The notes under the pieces: model-generated | Seen by the model: the letters and a program-made list of their open reading frames with translations, nothing else | Told to the model about the DNA's origin: nothing | Database searches by the model: none | Source: Cyanoderma ruficeps | Lineage: Eukaryota; Chordata; Aves; Passeriformes; Timaliidae | Direction: 5' to 3' | DNA length: 64,000 nt | Assembly: GCA_008694505.1 (NCBI GenBank) | Contig: VZDJ01007747.1 | Span: forward strand, 36,331,978 to 36,395,977 | Made by a program: the position numbers and the translations under genes | In this document: piece after piece, positions 14,541 through 26,680 of the stretch | Layout of the letters: the number at the start of each line of letters is the position of its first letter | How positions within the stretch are numbered: the first letter of the stretch is position 1

Positions 14541-15759
14541 CGGGGATTTCTGAGCAGACAGCCGATACGTTTGACAATCAAAATTTGAAGAAGCAGGAGT
14601 GTCAGGTTTGTACCTAACAGGGCAGGAACAAGCCAAGTGGGATTGAAAAAAGACGAGTATCCCTCCAGGGGAAATCAAGACTGGTACAAGGGCAGGGAGA
14701 GAAAGGAAGAACAGCAGCAGAAAGTTGTAGGAGCTGGAGATTGCTTTTGACAAGGAAGGCTTTTTGATTCAGGAAGCAATGTCATGTCAATAATTCGGTT
14801 GTGTTGGATCAAGGCACCTAAAGTGCTGCTCGTTGTTGAATGTTGGGATATGTGTTAATTCAGCACTGTAATGAGAATAAAGAAATAAATGTGTCTGGAT
14901 ATCAGGGAGCTGGGTTGAATTACTAAGAGCCACTATTGAAATGTAAAATGGCTTTTCCCTGTAAAATGTAGCAAGTTCTGCTGTGGATGTAATTAAATAA
15001 GCAAGACTGAGAGTAAAGAGATGATGAACAAGGAAAGATGTACCTGTATTGTTCTCATGTAAGACTGACTGTATCTATAATTAGTACTGAAAGCAAGGCA
15101 AACAGAGGTCCAGTTTGGTGAAAATTGGATTGTTTATGTATAGAGTATGAATTGGGAAGAAAGATTTTGTCTGTTGCTGACACAAGTCTTTTTTTTATGC
15201 ATCTCTTGAGGTGATAAAAAGTAATTTTGGTAGCTCAGTACAAAGATACAATTTCACATTTTCCAATCATTCCTTAATTACAGCTGTTTGTGACTGAGGA
15301 ATAGCTAGTGATGCGGTGTGAGCAATGCTGGTATTCCTAGAGATTATTCAGAAGGCAGCATGACTTAAGATTTCCTGCAGTTCTGGTCCACATGAATTGT
15401 ACAAATGCCACATTTTAATGGCTTTTTAATATTTTTCAAGCAGCCAAATACTGTTCTTCAAAGGTTCCTAAAATTACTCTAGTAAATAAATTTGCTCTGT
15501 AAATAGAAAGAAAATAATTTAAACCTTAGGATTGTCTGGCATTTCTCTACAATGGTATATATTCACTCTTGTACTGGAACGCACTAGAACTGCTTTGATT
15601 TAAGACTCATACTTGATTTTCGTTCATTTTATCCATTTGTCTTTTTGCAAGATTAAAATTTCAGGTGGAAATCTATGTTACATACTTATTGTTTTCCAAA
15701 CTGCTATTCAGAATTTAAAGGATATTGGGAAGAAAAATATTCTTCAGTCATAAATTCTG

Positions 15760-15818
<59 letters not shown>

Positions 15819-15819
15819 T
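15760..15819. repeat. (ATCT)n microsatellite
   Basis: About 14 perfect ATCT units without interruption, ending in TATTTATTT. This length is likely to be polymorphic between individuals. The + strand open frame with repeated YLSI residues comes from it. Confidence 0.98.
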
Positions 15820-17269
15820 TATTTCCAGTGGGGGTCCATGGGTATTCTAGTTCTGCTTTCCTTTCACTCCCTAACTCAATGAGGAAGGCTCTCCTTGCAG
15901 AATACAAATCTTTCTTGGGGTTTGGTCTAAGGGAATGCTAACAACTGCCAGCAACCTCCAAGTCTTCTCTTCTGTCTGCAAGGGACACTCATGGTTTTGC
16001 ATTCTGCAGACTACAGAAATGTCTATAAAACATCAGATCAAGATTGTGCACAAATGTTTCCTTGAAAAATATTTTCAAGAATCTTTCTGTGATTAGACTG
16101 TATCCAGTCTGTATTCCATTAATTCAAATAAACTGACACAAACTCAGCATCCAGAAGCACAGGTAGCTCTCAGTGCTGACAGGGTGACCTTTTGCCTGAG
16201 TCAAAAAAAGGTTTATATCAACTTATAGTCAGCATGATTTGACATAGCTTTTGATTCCTTTTTATTGAGTAGTCCAAGTACAGTCCATTCATATTTTTTA
16301 ATATAATGGTGAGTGCTGTGATTCAGGTCTTTCTTCAGAGTGGTGGGAATCTGAAGAGTGGTAATTACTGGAACTGAAAATCGGTATATTGGCTTAACTT
16401 TCAGATCAGAACAGTTAGGGTAGGAGAAATGGAGTGCTAGTACAAGTGTTAACTTCTCATTGAGTGCTTCTTGAAAATGTGAAAGTCACAGAGTGCTGGT
16501 GTGCTGTGGACAAGCCAGCTCAAAGGCTTGAATTCCTACACCTCTGAAAAACAAGATGCTCATCACAAATTGTTTTAGTTCAACAGATGGTCACGGCAGA
16601 CCTGACTCTGCAGCCTCACCTTACATAAGGAATGATTAGTTACTTCCCTAAAACACCTCCTATATTAGAGTGAAGGACTGTATAATGTTGGAGTGAAGAA
16701 GGACTGTATAGACCTCCGACTCTGTTTTTTTCAAAGGCCAAGATACATCTGGATTTCATTGTCTTAGCCACAATTTTTACACTGGCAAATGTGATTAAAA
16801 CAGATATTATAGCAAGAGATTTTATTTGGGTAAAGATTTGCATCTGTTAGACTGAGCTTCAGCAGATTTAATGGTCTTCATAGGCTCTGTCCTTTCTACA
16901 GGGAGCTGTGAAGTTGAATGAGGAGAAGATTCACTTACTTTATGGACAATCTGCTTTTGAGACTCCTTTGAACAGTACAGATGTTTATTTTCCTTCACAA
17001 TAGTTTTTGTTTTCATGTTTAGTGGTTACTATTTTGATCTACATTATGCCCATTGCCACAAAAGTTTTACATTAAATGGTCAAAATGCCAGCAGAGAAAA
17101 TGAGAAGAAACCCACAGAGGATGAAACCTCTGTAGTTATTTTTTGAGATGCATAGGTAAGGATATTCTGGAGTATTTACAGCAAAGGACAGTTTAATATT
17201 AGGGCATATTTTTATTCCAACACATTAATCCTGCAATGCACATAAGCATTTACCTAAATTATGTTGATG

Positions 17270-17390
17270 GATATTATAAAGCACAGAGAGGTGAGGTAAA
17301 CACTCCCCAAAGTCTTACACTGAATTGCTGAGAGAATATCAAATACAGCCTGGGATCTCTAATGCCTTGTTTTGCTGCCTGTCCATCACA
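17270..17390 (-). mobile_element. MIR/CORE-SINE-like fragment
   Basis: The + strand has AAGCACAGAGAGGTGAGGTAA, CCCAAAGTCTTACACTGAAT, GCTGAGAGAATATC and AGCCTGGGATCT, fitting the reverse complement of the MIR core (GAGAGGTTAAGTAACTTGCC, AAGGTCACACAG, GGCAGAGCTGGGAT). It is an old, diverged copy. Confidence 0.5.
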
Positions 17391-18145
17391 GGGTTCCAAG
17401 AATCATATCCTGGTGAGTCTGTATTAAACTTCCAATAAAGCAGTTTATCATAATATTCTGGTCTATGACCAGGGTAGGCCTTTTTACTGCTCCTTTTCTA
17501 GAGCGGAGCCTTCAGCAGGGAGGCTGCAGAGTCTCATCTCAACATACAGTAGAGTTGGCATAGCTTTAGGGCCTTGTGTTGGGAGGGAAGGCTTTGTGAG
17601 CATGTAATTTTATTACAAATCTTCTGTTGAGGAAAAGCTGTGTGGTTTTTGCTGCTGTGATCTGTGTTGCAGAGTACAGTGTGCTTTGGGAAACAGTTAC
17701 TGTACCTTGTCAGCTTCCATTATGTTGCACCATCCACAACAAATTGGTTTTTCACCACAACTACATTGCAAAACAGTACCCTGAAACTTTTGAAGGTATT
17801 TTTTCCCCCTTTTATTTAGCATAGTGAGTATGCATTAACAAAGGTCACAGTTGACTGTTTTGATTAAAAATAGCAGGGGATTTAGGAATAGATTAAAAAA
17901 AACCAAGTAATTCTGAAGACAAGTGTAGACAGAATATTGACATAAAGCCAAACCATTTTTTCATGGGAAGTTATAGAATCACAGGATGGATCACCCATTG
18001 CTATTGAGCTACATAATGGGAACTACAGACCATCAAATGCTTCCCTGGGAGGCCCAGATATGCTAAAGATACTGGGCAGCAAGAAATCACTTTAACTGCA
18101 ACTTTTGATGGAGATGCATATTTAAATTACCTATAACCTACACTG

Positions 18146-18216
18146 CTTCTCCTTCTCCTTCTCCTTCTCCTTCTCCTTCTCCTTCTCCTTCTCCTTCTCC
18201 TTCTCCTTCTCCTTCT
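18146..18216. repeat. (CTTCTC)n hexanucleotide repeat, first copy
   Basis: About 12 uninterrupted CTTCTC units, all pyrimidine on the + strand. It heads the first copy of the duplicated block that follows. Confidence 0.97.
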
Positions 18217-18408
18217 GAAATAGTTTGTCAACTTGCAGTTTCACTTAGACATGAATAATGGAGAGAAATCAAAAGATGTACCTGGGGGTTGGAGGAGCAA
18301 AATAAATAAATTCCCAGCCTGAGCATGGTAAATCTTGGATGCTGCTGACAATAAAAACTTGAAATGCATATTGTAACATGTTCTGTATCTCATTAATGTA
18401 TCCAAAGC

Positions 18409-18409
18409 N
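18409..18409. other. Single undetermined base
   Basis: One N exactly at the junction between the first duplicated copy and the second hexamer run. Confidence 0.99.
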
Positions 18410-18459
18410 CTCCTTCTCCTTCTCCTTCTCCTTCTCCTTCTCCTTCTCCTTCTCCTTCT
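18410..18459. repeat. (CTTCTC)n hexanucleotide repeat, second copy
   Basis: About 8 units, directly after an undetermined base at 18409. It heads the second copy of the duplicated block. Confidence 0.97.
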
Positions 18460-18822
18460 GTAATAGTTTGTCACCTTGCAGTTTCACTTAGACATGAATA
18501 ATGGAGAGAAATCAAAAGATGTACCTGGGGGTTGGAGGAACAAAATATATAAATTCCCAGCCTGATCATGGCAAATCTTGGATGCTGGTGACAATAAAAA
18601 CTCGAAATGCATATTGTAACATGTTCTGTATCTCATTAATGTATCCACAGCACTGCAGACATGTTCATGTTCGCTTGTTCATGTTAACCAGAGATAGCCA
18701 ACCTCTAGTTAATAAGATACAGTGTGAAGATGGGGGTAGAATTTTTAAATTTAGCTTTTGCCTGTTTCTGAAAAGTGTCTTAATAAAAGACAGAGCTTTT
18801 TTTTTTCTTTTTTTTTTTTTTT

Positions 18823-18823
18823 N
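18823..18823. other. Single undetermined base after a T-run
   Basis: One N after a nearly pure T tract of about 26 bases. It probably marks an unresolved homopolymer length. Confidence 0.99.
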
Positions 18824-21189
18824 GCAGTAGATGTAGGTTCCATGCTCTGTAAGAATCTATGGCCTAAATCTGAATTCTCAAAACTGAAGGACTAAATATA
18901 GTCACTCACTGTAAATTTGAGTGTGGATAAGAAAGAAATAAACAAAATAATAATAAATTTGTTTATTATTGTTTTACACTAGAAAAATAAATAAATTGTT
19001 TTGTACGAGAAACCCCACCAAGTTGGATTTCTCTAGAATCCTGTGCCCTGTTCAGCAGAGGAACCTGACAGTCCCTCAATGTCACTGAGAGAAAGATGGG
19101 AACCAGATGAACGCATCTTAACTGAGGTTTGACAGGTTGGGTATGTTGTTGAGATTTTGAGAGTTTAACATTCCTCAGAAATTATATAGCCCACTCCAAA
19201 AACATCAACTTGTTTCATCCTGTTTCAACTAGCTGTTGGCAATCTGACATTTCTCAGTCACAGCATGTTTTCCGGGGGAACAGTTCAGCTTCTCAATTGC
19301 TTGCAGTGATTATTGTCTGTTAGCATGGTGCCACTTCAGGTTCTTGGGGCATGAACCTGTGTAGTTCTCTTTTGCTCTCTTTCTCCTTGTCTGCAGCTAT
19401 TCCAACAGCCCCAGTCACCGCGAGCCTTTCATTAATACCCACGGCCATGGTTGTTTGAAAAGTCACATTTGTAACTCTGGGATACTGAAAACCCTTCCTA
19501 GTGATAAACCTTGGAAAAGATGCCCAGAATAGGAGGCTGAACTGACCCAGGCTTCTCTGTAGCATAGATCTAAATTCTCTAAAAATTGTGGAAAGCATAA
19601 AAGATGCTGCAGTTGGGAATTTCTGATGCTGAGCAGTTTACAAATCACACCACTAGTGTACCAGCAGCAGAACAGTGAATGAAATTAGTGGAGCTGCTTT
19701 CTGAATATGACAGCAGAAATGAGGACAGTGTGTAGCTCATTTGAATTAATCTGCCATAAATAATTATTGTTTCTTTAAAAATCACCAAATCCTCGTTTGG
19801 GGTTAAAAAAAAATTACTTTAAAAAACACTCAGCTGCTCTTAGCACTGGGTGTGACCAGTCTGATTTTTGCAGCTGTATTTATTTACTTTTATCATTATT
19901 GCACCTACAGGCAAAGGTGTGATGAGCTTGGCACTGTCCAGATGGAAAGCAGGGAGAGAGTCTTGCCCCAGGCAACTTGTAATCAGGCTGACAGAGAAAT
20001 GGATGTGCTGAAGCCCTTTGAAAACCCAACTAGGACTACAGGCATTGAGCACATTTGAGATGGTGGGGTTCTGTTGTGGCTTTGTTTATGAATTCTAACA
20101 CTGGTATTATTTCTGCATGTCAAATCACCACCTGGATTTATACAGTTTAACTCAGAGAAATTTTGGTTATTCTTCCTGAACCATTTTTAATAGGATCCTT
20201 TGTATAAACATACAGTATATTGTTTAGTTATCAAAGGCAAAATATTTCATGTTCCACAAAGGTCTGTTTGGAGGCGATTTGGGAAAATTAGCCATCTACC
20301 TAGGCAATCTTAATTCTTGAATGAGGCTTATCTTTTCTCTTGGTTTTTGGGGAAGGTTGGCTGGGTGGGATTTCTTTTGTTTCATGTTTTTTGAGCAGGA
20401 TGGGGGGTTTTTTTGTAAATATGTTATCTTTGATACCTTTTGAGTTCTATAAGGCCTTTTGTATTCTGTAACAATAAATAATTTATAGTCTATTTCTCTA
20501 CAAACTTTTTCTTGTCCACTTATTAATTCTCTCAAAGAAATGCCCAGGAGCAAGCTGATGAAGCGAGGTAGATTTGAGTGTGAGACATTGTCAGGCAAGA
20601 GAATAAATAAGGCTTTTTTCCCCCTTTTTTTTCCCCTGCCTGTCACTGAACTGTTTAACTTGCAATAAATTATCAAGAACTGTTAGTAAATTAGTATGCC
20701 ACCTGGGACAGGCTGTTGATTATTTTGTGATTTCTATTTACTTTTCTGGAATGGGCTGCAGTCTCAGATGAGTGCTTCTTTTAGGAAACTCACTTGCAGA
20801 AATGACAAAAGGCCATTTTTTTGTGGATATAGATTATACTGGGAGTTTTAAATTAACTTTTAATTATGTGAAAGAGGCTCTTTATATATCCCAGTGTTTC
20901 ATTTTTTATGTCTCATCCTTTATATCTTGCACACATTGGCCTCCACCCAGTTAGTTGTGTTGTATTGTGGTGATTTGATGGTGCTTACAAGTTTTGAGGA
21001 GCATTATCTCAAATACAATCAATAAAAAGTCTGCAAGTATTCTTACATTTTTTTATCAGTGTCTAGCTGTGGTCCTGGGCTGCGATGGCTTAAAGCATAA
21101 GAGGTGAATAACAAGATGTGCTGGACAGTTAAACTGGAAAGGATTTTATAAACATAAGTACAGTGTCATTTACAGGGCCAATGCCAACA

Positions 21190-21281
21190 GGAAAAAATCC
21201 CAACGACTGCAACAAAAAAGCCCCAAACAAAACAACAAAAAAGCCCAACCCAAAACACACAAGAAAAGCCACCAAAACGAA
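21190..21281. repeat. A/C-rich low-complexity block
   Basis: Repeated CCCAAAACA, CAACAAAA and AAGCC units with almost no T. It directly borders the CR1 fragment at 21290. The minus-strand open frame across it encodes a meaningless F/V/G-rich tail. Confidence 0.85.
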
Positions 21282-21289
21282 ATAATGTG

Positions 21290-21660
21290 GGGTTTTTGGC
21301 TTTAGGCAGATTAAGTTCTAGCTGGGCTTTGGCCTTTTTAGTTTTCTCCGTGCGTAACCTCATGATGTCCTTTTTTGTCCTCCCAAGTTGCATGCCCCTT
21401 CTTCCAAGGGACAACCCTCTTCCAAATGTCATAAATGCTTCTCCAAGAACAGAAAACTTACCATTTTGTGATCACAGCAGTGTCTGTTCCTAAGCAGGAG
21501 GTCCAGCAGGGCAGGTTCCCTAGCTGTCTCCCTCACCAGCTGTGTTGGGAAGTTATCTCCTCCACACTCCCATTTTTTAACACTGCTCGAAGGACATGTA
21601 TTTTTATTCCCATCTTGTTGGTATTGATGGGAACTGTAGAGAAACTGTGATAAATGTGAA
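21290..21660 (-). mobile_element. CR1 LINE ORF2 fragment with internal deletion
   Basis: Two parts of CR1 ORF2 can be read on the minus strand. The part from about 21660 to 21440 reads DNFPTQLVRETAREPALLDL and then DHKMVSF, corresponding to the DNFLTQLV..PTR..A.LDLLF and DHEMIEF segment at the end of the endonuclease domain. The part from about 21420 to 21290 reads KKDIMRLRTEKTKKAKAQLE, corresponding to the linker before the reverse transcriptase (DYKDVVRLCREEIRKAKAQLELNL). In full-length CR1 these are separated by a few hundred bases, so the copy carries an internal deletion near 21425-21440. It ends at an A/C-rich block. The copy is dead, with frameshifts and stops. Confidence 0.82.
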
Positions 21661-23394
21661 GTCTCATAAGACATTCATGTTACAGCCTCAAGAACTACTG
21701 CAAAATCCTGTAAGTGCCAAAGCAGTGATCAGGCTGATGTTTTGTTTGTATTCTGCTTTAGATGGCATCAGTCCCAGAGTCTGCCAAATCGTCAGTTTGC
21801 AGAGTTCCATCCAACTGTGATCAGAATTGGAACTCCAAGACTAACCTTGGTCTCATGTTTTTAGAGCTCTGTGTAGCTGCTTGTCTTAGAATGGAAAATA
21901 ACAATATTGCCTGGATTTTCTTTTTCCATATTGGCTATAATATGTAGCTGAATCTCTAGCAATGTTCTTGGCAAGAGTGAAAGCTCCTGAAATCTTCCTA
22001 GCTGCTTTCTCTCTAAACACAATGCTAGGAGCCAAACTCCTCAACTTTCCAGTGAAATATTATGTTAAAACCAAACAAAATAACAAACAAAGCTTTTAAG
22101 GGGGATTAAATGTTAGTAAAAGGGACAAAAGGGTATTAGTAGAAATGTTTGTGCATTCATTTATTAATGTTTGTATTCACTTTTAAACTGCTCATTAAAA
22201 TGTACTGGAAAAGAGTCAAAATAACATTTTCAGGAACTAAGATAGAAACAATAACGCTTTCCCCTAAATTTTTGCAATGTAGCAATTGAGCAAGAGTATG
22301 TTATTTCTATTTCTGAGCTGGTTTGGGTGATGTGCAGCCTTTTCTGTCTCACATGTGTGAGAATATATACAGAATTACCTAACATTTAGTAATAACTGCA
22401 TTCAACTAGCAACTAATGAACAAAGACAGTATCTCTTCCCCCACAAATATTTTCTAACTATGTGCAAGCGGTGGAGCATCCCCAGAGGGAGCTGTTCTCT
22501 CCCCTTAAGTCTCTCATGGACCCTAGGAATCATGCTCGTAAATCTGATGTAAGTTGTTAGTAATACATTCAGTTATGGAAAAAACATATGCTTTTCAATA
22601 GAAAAAATATTTCAAACATACTCTTCCAAAAGCACCAATCAACACCACTCACAAGTACACCCAGAGAAAACTAGCACAATGGCCACCAGATATGTGTATT
22701 TACTGAAACCCTACCTCGATATCAAAAGGGTATTTTACAACTACAAAAATCTAAGCCCCAGTGGAGGAAGGTTTATTGTCTGCAGTGCTGCTAAAATCAG
22801 GCACAGCAGTACTGTATGCTTCTGAATATAAAAGCTCTATTCTTCAGTGAAGTCCTTTTCTATTAATGAGATTCACCCTAATGGGACCAAAAATTACTTT
22901 AAAAGACATTTTCTTTCTGCTTTTCAAGGTTTTTTTTCCAGTCCATTTGGGCTGAATATCAAAGATAAGGGGAAATATTTCAATAGCAAGAGCTTTTATA
23001 ATTAAGCTTTGTAGCCTACATAATGGAGATATGGCCAAATTCAAGTGAAAAATAATTACTGTTTTTCCAGCACTTGCCTCTGCTGCTCTCCCTTTTTTCT
23101 CTGTTTCCCATTTTCTCCTTCAAACCCACATAATCTGTTGTGACTTAAGTATGAAAGACTTGCTAAGAACAGCTCTTTCCCCCAGGTTTGTGTTTTCCCT
23201 CATGGTCTAGGGGAGAAGACCTGTTCAATCTTTAACTATAACCAGAGCTCCTTTTGGGTGAATGCCTGCACTTTTCACAAGGAATCAGATACTTCCTGAA
23301 GGATAAGGATTTTACCAGATCATTTCCTAGTGCCAGCTACGCCTTTAGATATGGAAATGGGCAAAAACAAAATTCATGTGTGAGACACATCTGA

Positions 23395-23570
23395 AGCACT
23401 TTGTAGATGATGCTAAGACAGGCATGATGTTTATTGTTTTCCAGTCTTCAGGAACTTCTCCCGGTCACTGAGCCTTTGCAAGCTCTCAGTGATTAGAGTC
23501 GGCAGCTTCAGCAGCTTTGGAGGAGGCCCATCTGGTTGCTTGACCTTGTTTGTGTTTGCAAACGTGTAAT
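23395..23570 (-). mobile_element. Probable CR1 LINE ORF2 fragment
   Basis: The + strand has CCAGTCTTCAGGAACTTCTC, CCCGGTCACTGAGCC, GGCAGCTTCAGCAGC and GGCCCATCTGGTTGC in an order that fits the reverse complement of the CR1 reverse-transcriptase entry region (GPDG.HPRVL.ELA..LA.PL..I...SW.TGE.P.DW). The copy is worn and interrupted by substitutions and small gaps. The orientation follows from this match. Confidence 0.55.
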
Positions 23571-24437
23571 TCACATACACACACATTTCTCACCTACAAG
23601 TTTGGAAAATGCTACTCATTCTTTTTATAACTTGTGACAGATTCATTAAATGCCTTGATCTCCATGAGAAGTGCTCTATAAAACTGAGAGAGAGAGGAAT
23701 AGATGTGCTTGAAGTTGATGCCTCAGCTGGTGTTAGGGATGTCTCGTGTGCCTTATGGGAAGACCTTTGCCTGTGAGCACACCGGAGGAGTATTTGGTAT
23801 TGAAGGGGTAAAATTGTGCAAAGCAAGATTCCCAAGAGTAATGTTTTGAGAGATCCTTTTTGTAGTTTTCCCAGAAAATTTTTGTACAGCTTTATAAGAG
23901 AGATGAGATTCATAGCTAAGGACCATAAGGCATACCTTTAGTATTTTTAAGACAGAAAAGTATTTATCTGTTACAGAAGATGACGAGGTGCTGATCAATC
24001 CTATATGAGTGATAATTTTAGCCACCACAACTGCCTTTCTTTCCTTCATGTTTTCTCCCTGTCACTAACTACCATCCATGTAGTTTCTCTTTGAGCCTAG
24101 AGCAGATTTTGCTATTGACAAATTAATGGCTGGTGGCTAGGAACTGTTTGAGCTGTTTCTTCATTAATTTAGATCAAATCACATATGCAGTCATTTGTTA
24201 TGCATCCATTATCATGTTTGGAAAGCATTGTTTTATATTTTTGCTCTGCGATGTGTTCAGGCAGAAAATATTTGCAGTTTAGTTGGAGGTCTACAAAATA
24301 ACTTGAATTAGATTAATCTGTGAATGCCTAAGCTAAAAAGATCCGCGTGTGCCTGTTTTGTCGGGTAAATACCAACGTTTGTGGAAATATTGGTGGGAAA
24401 GTGTGAAACTTGCCCATTTCTGCTTTTAATACAACTC

Positions 24438-24463
24438 NNNNNNNNNNNNNNNNNNNNNNNNNN
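24438..24463. other. Assembly gap of 26 undetermined bases
   Basis: A run of 26 N followed by ten T and TTCTTCTC. Probably a T-rich stretch that could not be read through. Confidence 0.99.
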
Positions 24464-24599
24464 TTTTTTTTTTCTTCTCTGACACACGGAAAATTTTCTT
24501 ATTTCATGGGCAATATAAAACCAGGTTAGGGAACATTCCCCTGCTGTGACAAGAATTGGCACTTTGCCTTCCTCAGTGCTATTCCCCATTGAAACCGCT

Positions 24600-24651
24600 G
24601 ATTTAGAGCATACTGGAAAAGACCAGATTTAGAGCATACTGGAAAAGATTT
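24600..24651. repeat. 26-bp direct tandem duplication
   Basis: ATTTAGAGCATACTGGAAAA followed by GA occurs at 24601 and again at 24627, a period of 26. Confidence 0.9.
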
Positions 24652-26680
24652 AGTTCTTGGTATACTGAATTGCATCAATTTAAACCAAAACTTTTGAATA
24701 TGTGAACAAACCAATATGGGGACCACCCCTCAAACCATCTCAGCATTAAATTTTGCTCTCTTTGGACGTAGGGGTGTACAAGGGGGTACATCAAATGATC
24801 ACTTTTGCTGAAGAATTAACAATGGCCAGGCTAACATTGGACTTTGCAGGAAGATCAGAGGACTCTTCTGTTTTGACTGTGACCTTTGGCAAAGTCATGC
24901 TTTTCTCAGTATATTGCAGAAATTCCTAATTTGCTTAATATGTGCCAGGTTTTTGAATTCTCAGGCTGGCAGCATGAGGTACTGCTCTGAAATGTTTTTG
25001 AAGAGAGCATTTCTCATGAAAATTTGCACTGCCATGGTAGTCAAGTGGCAATGATGTTTTGGTTCTAGCAGGTTATAGATGCACGAGGTTTGTTCTGTGG
25101 AGGAATTGGTAAATGATCAGCTTGTGTATCCGACCCTTCTCTAAGTAAGGAGACCGATGAATTGAGATGTAATTGGTATACCCTAGAGACTTGGCATCAT
25201 CAGCCCATTTGAGGTGTCCAGTTCAAAAGATCTGACTGATTTAGGTAAATACAGGTTGCCAATAGGGCAGAATTTTCAGTCTGTTCAACACCAGTCAGAA
25301 CATCCATAGCTGTTTCCCTGTGGGCATTCATTATTAGGATATGGAAGCACCCTTAAACTTAATTTCACTATGGTGAATGCCCTAAAGAAAAGCCAACTAT
25401 TGCAAAACTATTTTCTTTTATTATCTGGTTATAGTATTTCAGGTTGGCCTAGGTGCAGTGTAAGCCAACTGTGCTCTGTCCAGTTACTCTGAACACATTT
25501 TTCTATTTAAGGTGCTACCTCTGATGTTCACTTGCTCTTCAGTATGTTTCATGTGTTACCAACTGCTCCAGTTGCTAACCAGCTTTTTTTAAGATCCTGA
25601 CTTCTAAATATTCATTCCACATCCTAAAGTGCCTAATATGTTGCTGAGACTAGATAAAAAAATATTGCACCTTCCGTTGTGATATTCCAAATGATTAATG
25701 AGCTGACCACAACCCAGGGGAGAAGAAACTGTGATACATGTTTTCCATTAGCTCCACCAGGATTGCTTCAGATGGCCTTTGATTGTGTCCTGAGATTATG
25801 TGATCAGTGTAGCAAATAATTCTCAGGAATCACCTTAATATTCCCATTTTCCATTCCCTTATGGTGGTTCTCCTGGAGACTAGTTGCTGTTTTGAAATGC
25901 TTCTGTGTGACAGCTTAAAAGGGACTCTTCAAGAGAAAGTAAGAATTCTAGAGGAAGCTATGAACTCTTAACATAAAAAGTGAAATACTGTTCTGGGGTG
26001 TATGTAAATTCTTTTCTATATGTATTCCACCCAATTCAGTTGGATACAGAAGGAGACTTATTAGATCCACTTATAACTTCACATTTGTGAGGAGTGATTT
26101 TGTAATGCAACTTCCAGGGAAAATCTACAGGATTAAACTGTTATCTGGGAGACATTTGATTTTACTCTCTGCTTGGAATTACCTTGGGCTGATTTTTTTG
26201 GGTATTGTTTTTCACCACTCTGAGAGTAAAGGGCCTATAATTCACTCTCACTTAGCCACTCCTGAGTTATCAGGTCTCTCATATCATCCAAAATAAAAAT
26301 CATAACCCCTTGCAGTCCACTTTGTGTGTTTTATGAGTGCTGCCTGAGAAGCAACATCTCATTTACAAGTGGGACCAGGAGCTTTAGTAATCTCTCTCTC
26401 AGCCAAGCATATCTAATAGCATATGAATAACATAAATTGTAAACCCAAGACAAATAGATGAGTTACTTAGTCTTAAAAATGTTGAGGGTGTGACTGCAGC
26501 GCTGTGAAGCTCTGTGAATACTGCCCTGAGCTTGGCAGTACTGGCACAAAGACCATTTCCCTTCAGAGCTGTGTAGGCGCAGAGCTTCTGTGATGGTGTC
26601 ACAGATGATGCCCCGAGCTCAGCAGCCTTGTCTTCAGTTTAGCCAGGCACCTTCATCTGGGCATTAGCACTGCATGTTCT

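Larger units (their letters stand above)
18217..18654 (+). repeat. Tandem duplication of a roughly 190-bp block, period 243 bp
   Basis: Sequence from TAGTTTGTCA at 18221 to about 18408 recurs from 18464 to about 18651. By eye the copies differ at about eight positions in some 187 bases. The second copy continues into unique sequence (CACTGCAGACATG), whereas the first breaks at the ambiguous base and the second hexamer run. It may be a real duplication or an assembly join that kept two versions of the same locus. Confidence 0.93.

Noticed and set aside
14164..14553. Plus-strand open frame of 129 codons
   Set aside because: It is the antisense reading of the CR1 fragment at 14188-14540.
17975..18010. 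CR1 end suggested by TTATAGAATCACAGGATGG
   Set aside because: The octamer-like start is present, but the sequence after it does not continue as CR1.
15760..18460. CRISPR-like or satellite array
   Set aside because: The repeats are microsatellites and one duplicated block. There are no regularly spaced direct repeats with unique spacers, and the DNA is vertebrate.
18241..18487. Minus-strand frames with long Arg or Lys-Glu repeats
   Set aside because: Translations of the (CTTCTC)n microsatellite through an undetermined base, not protein.
20296..20676. Minus-strand open frame of 126 codons
   Set aside because: Lysine-rich composition from T-rich DNA, no recognisable domain, and no splice or promoter context.
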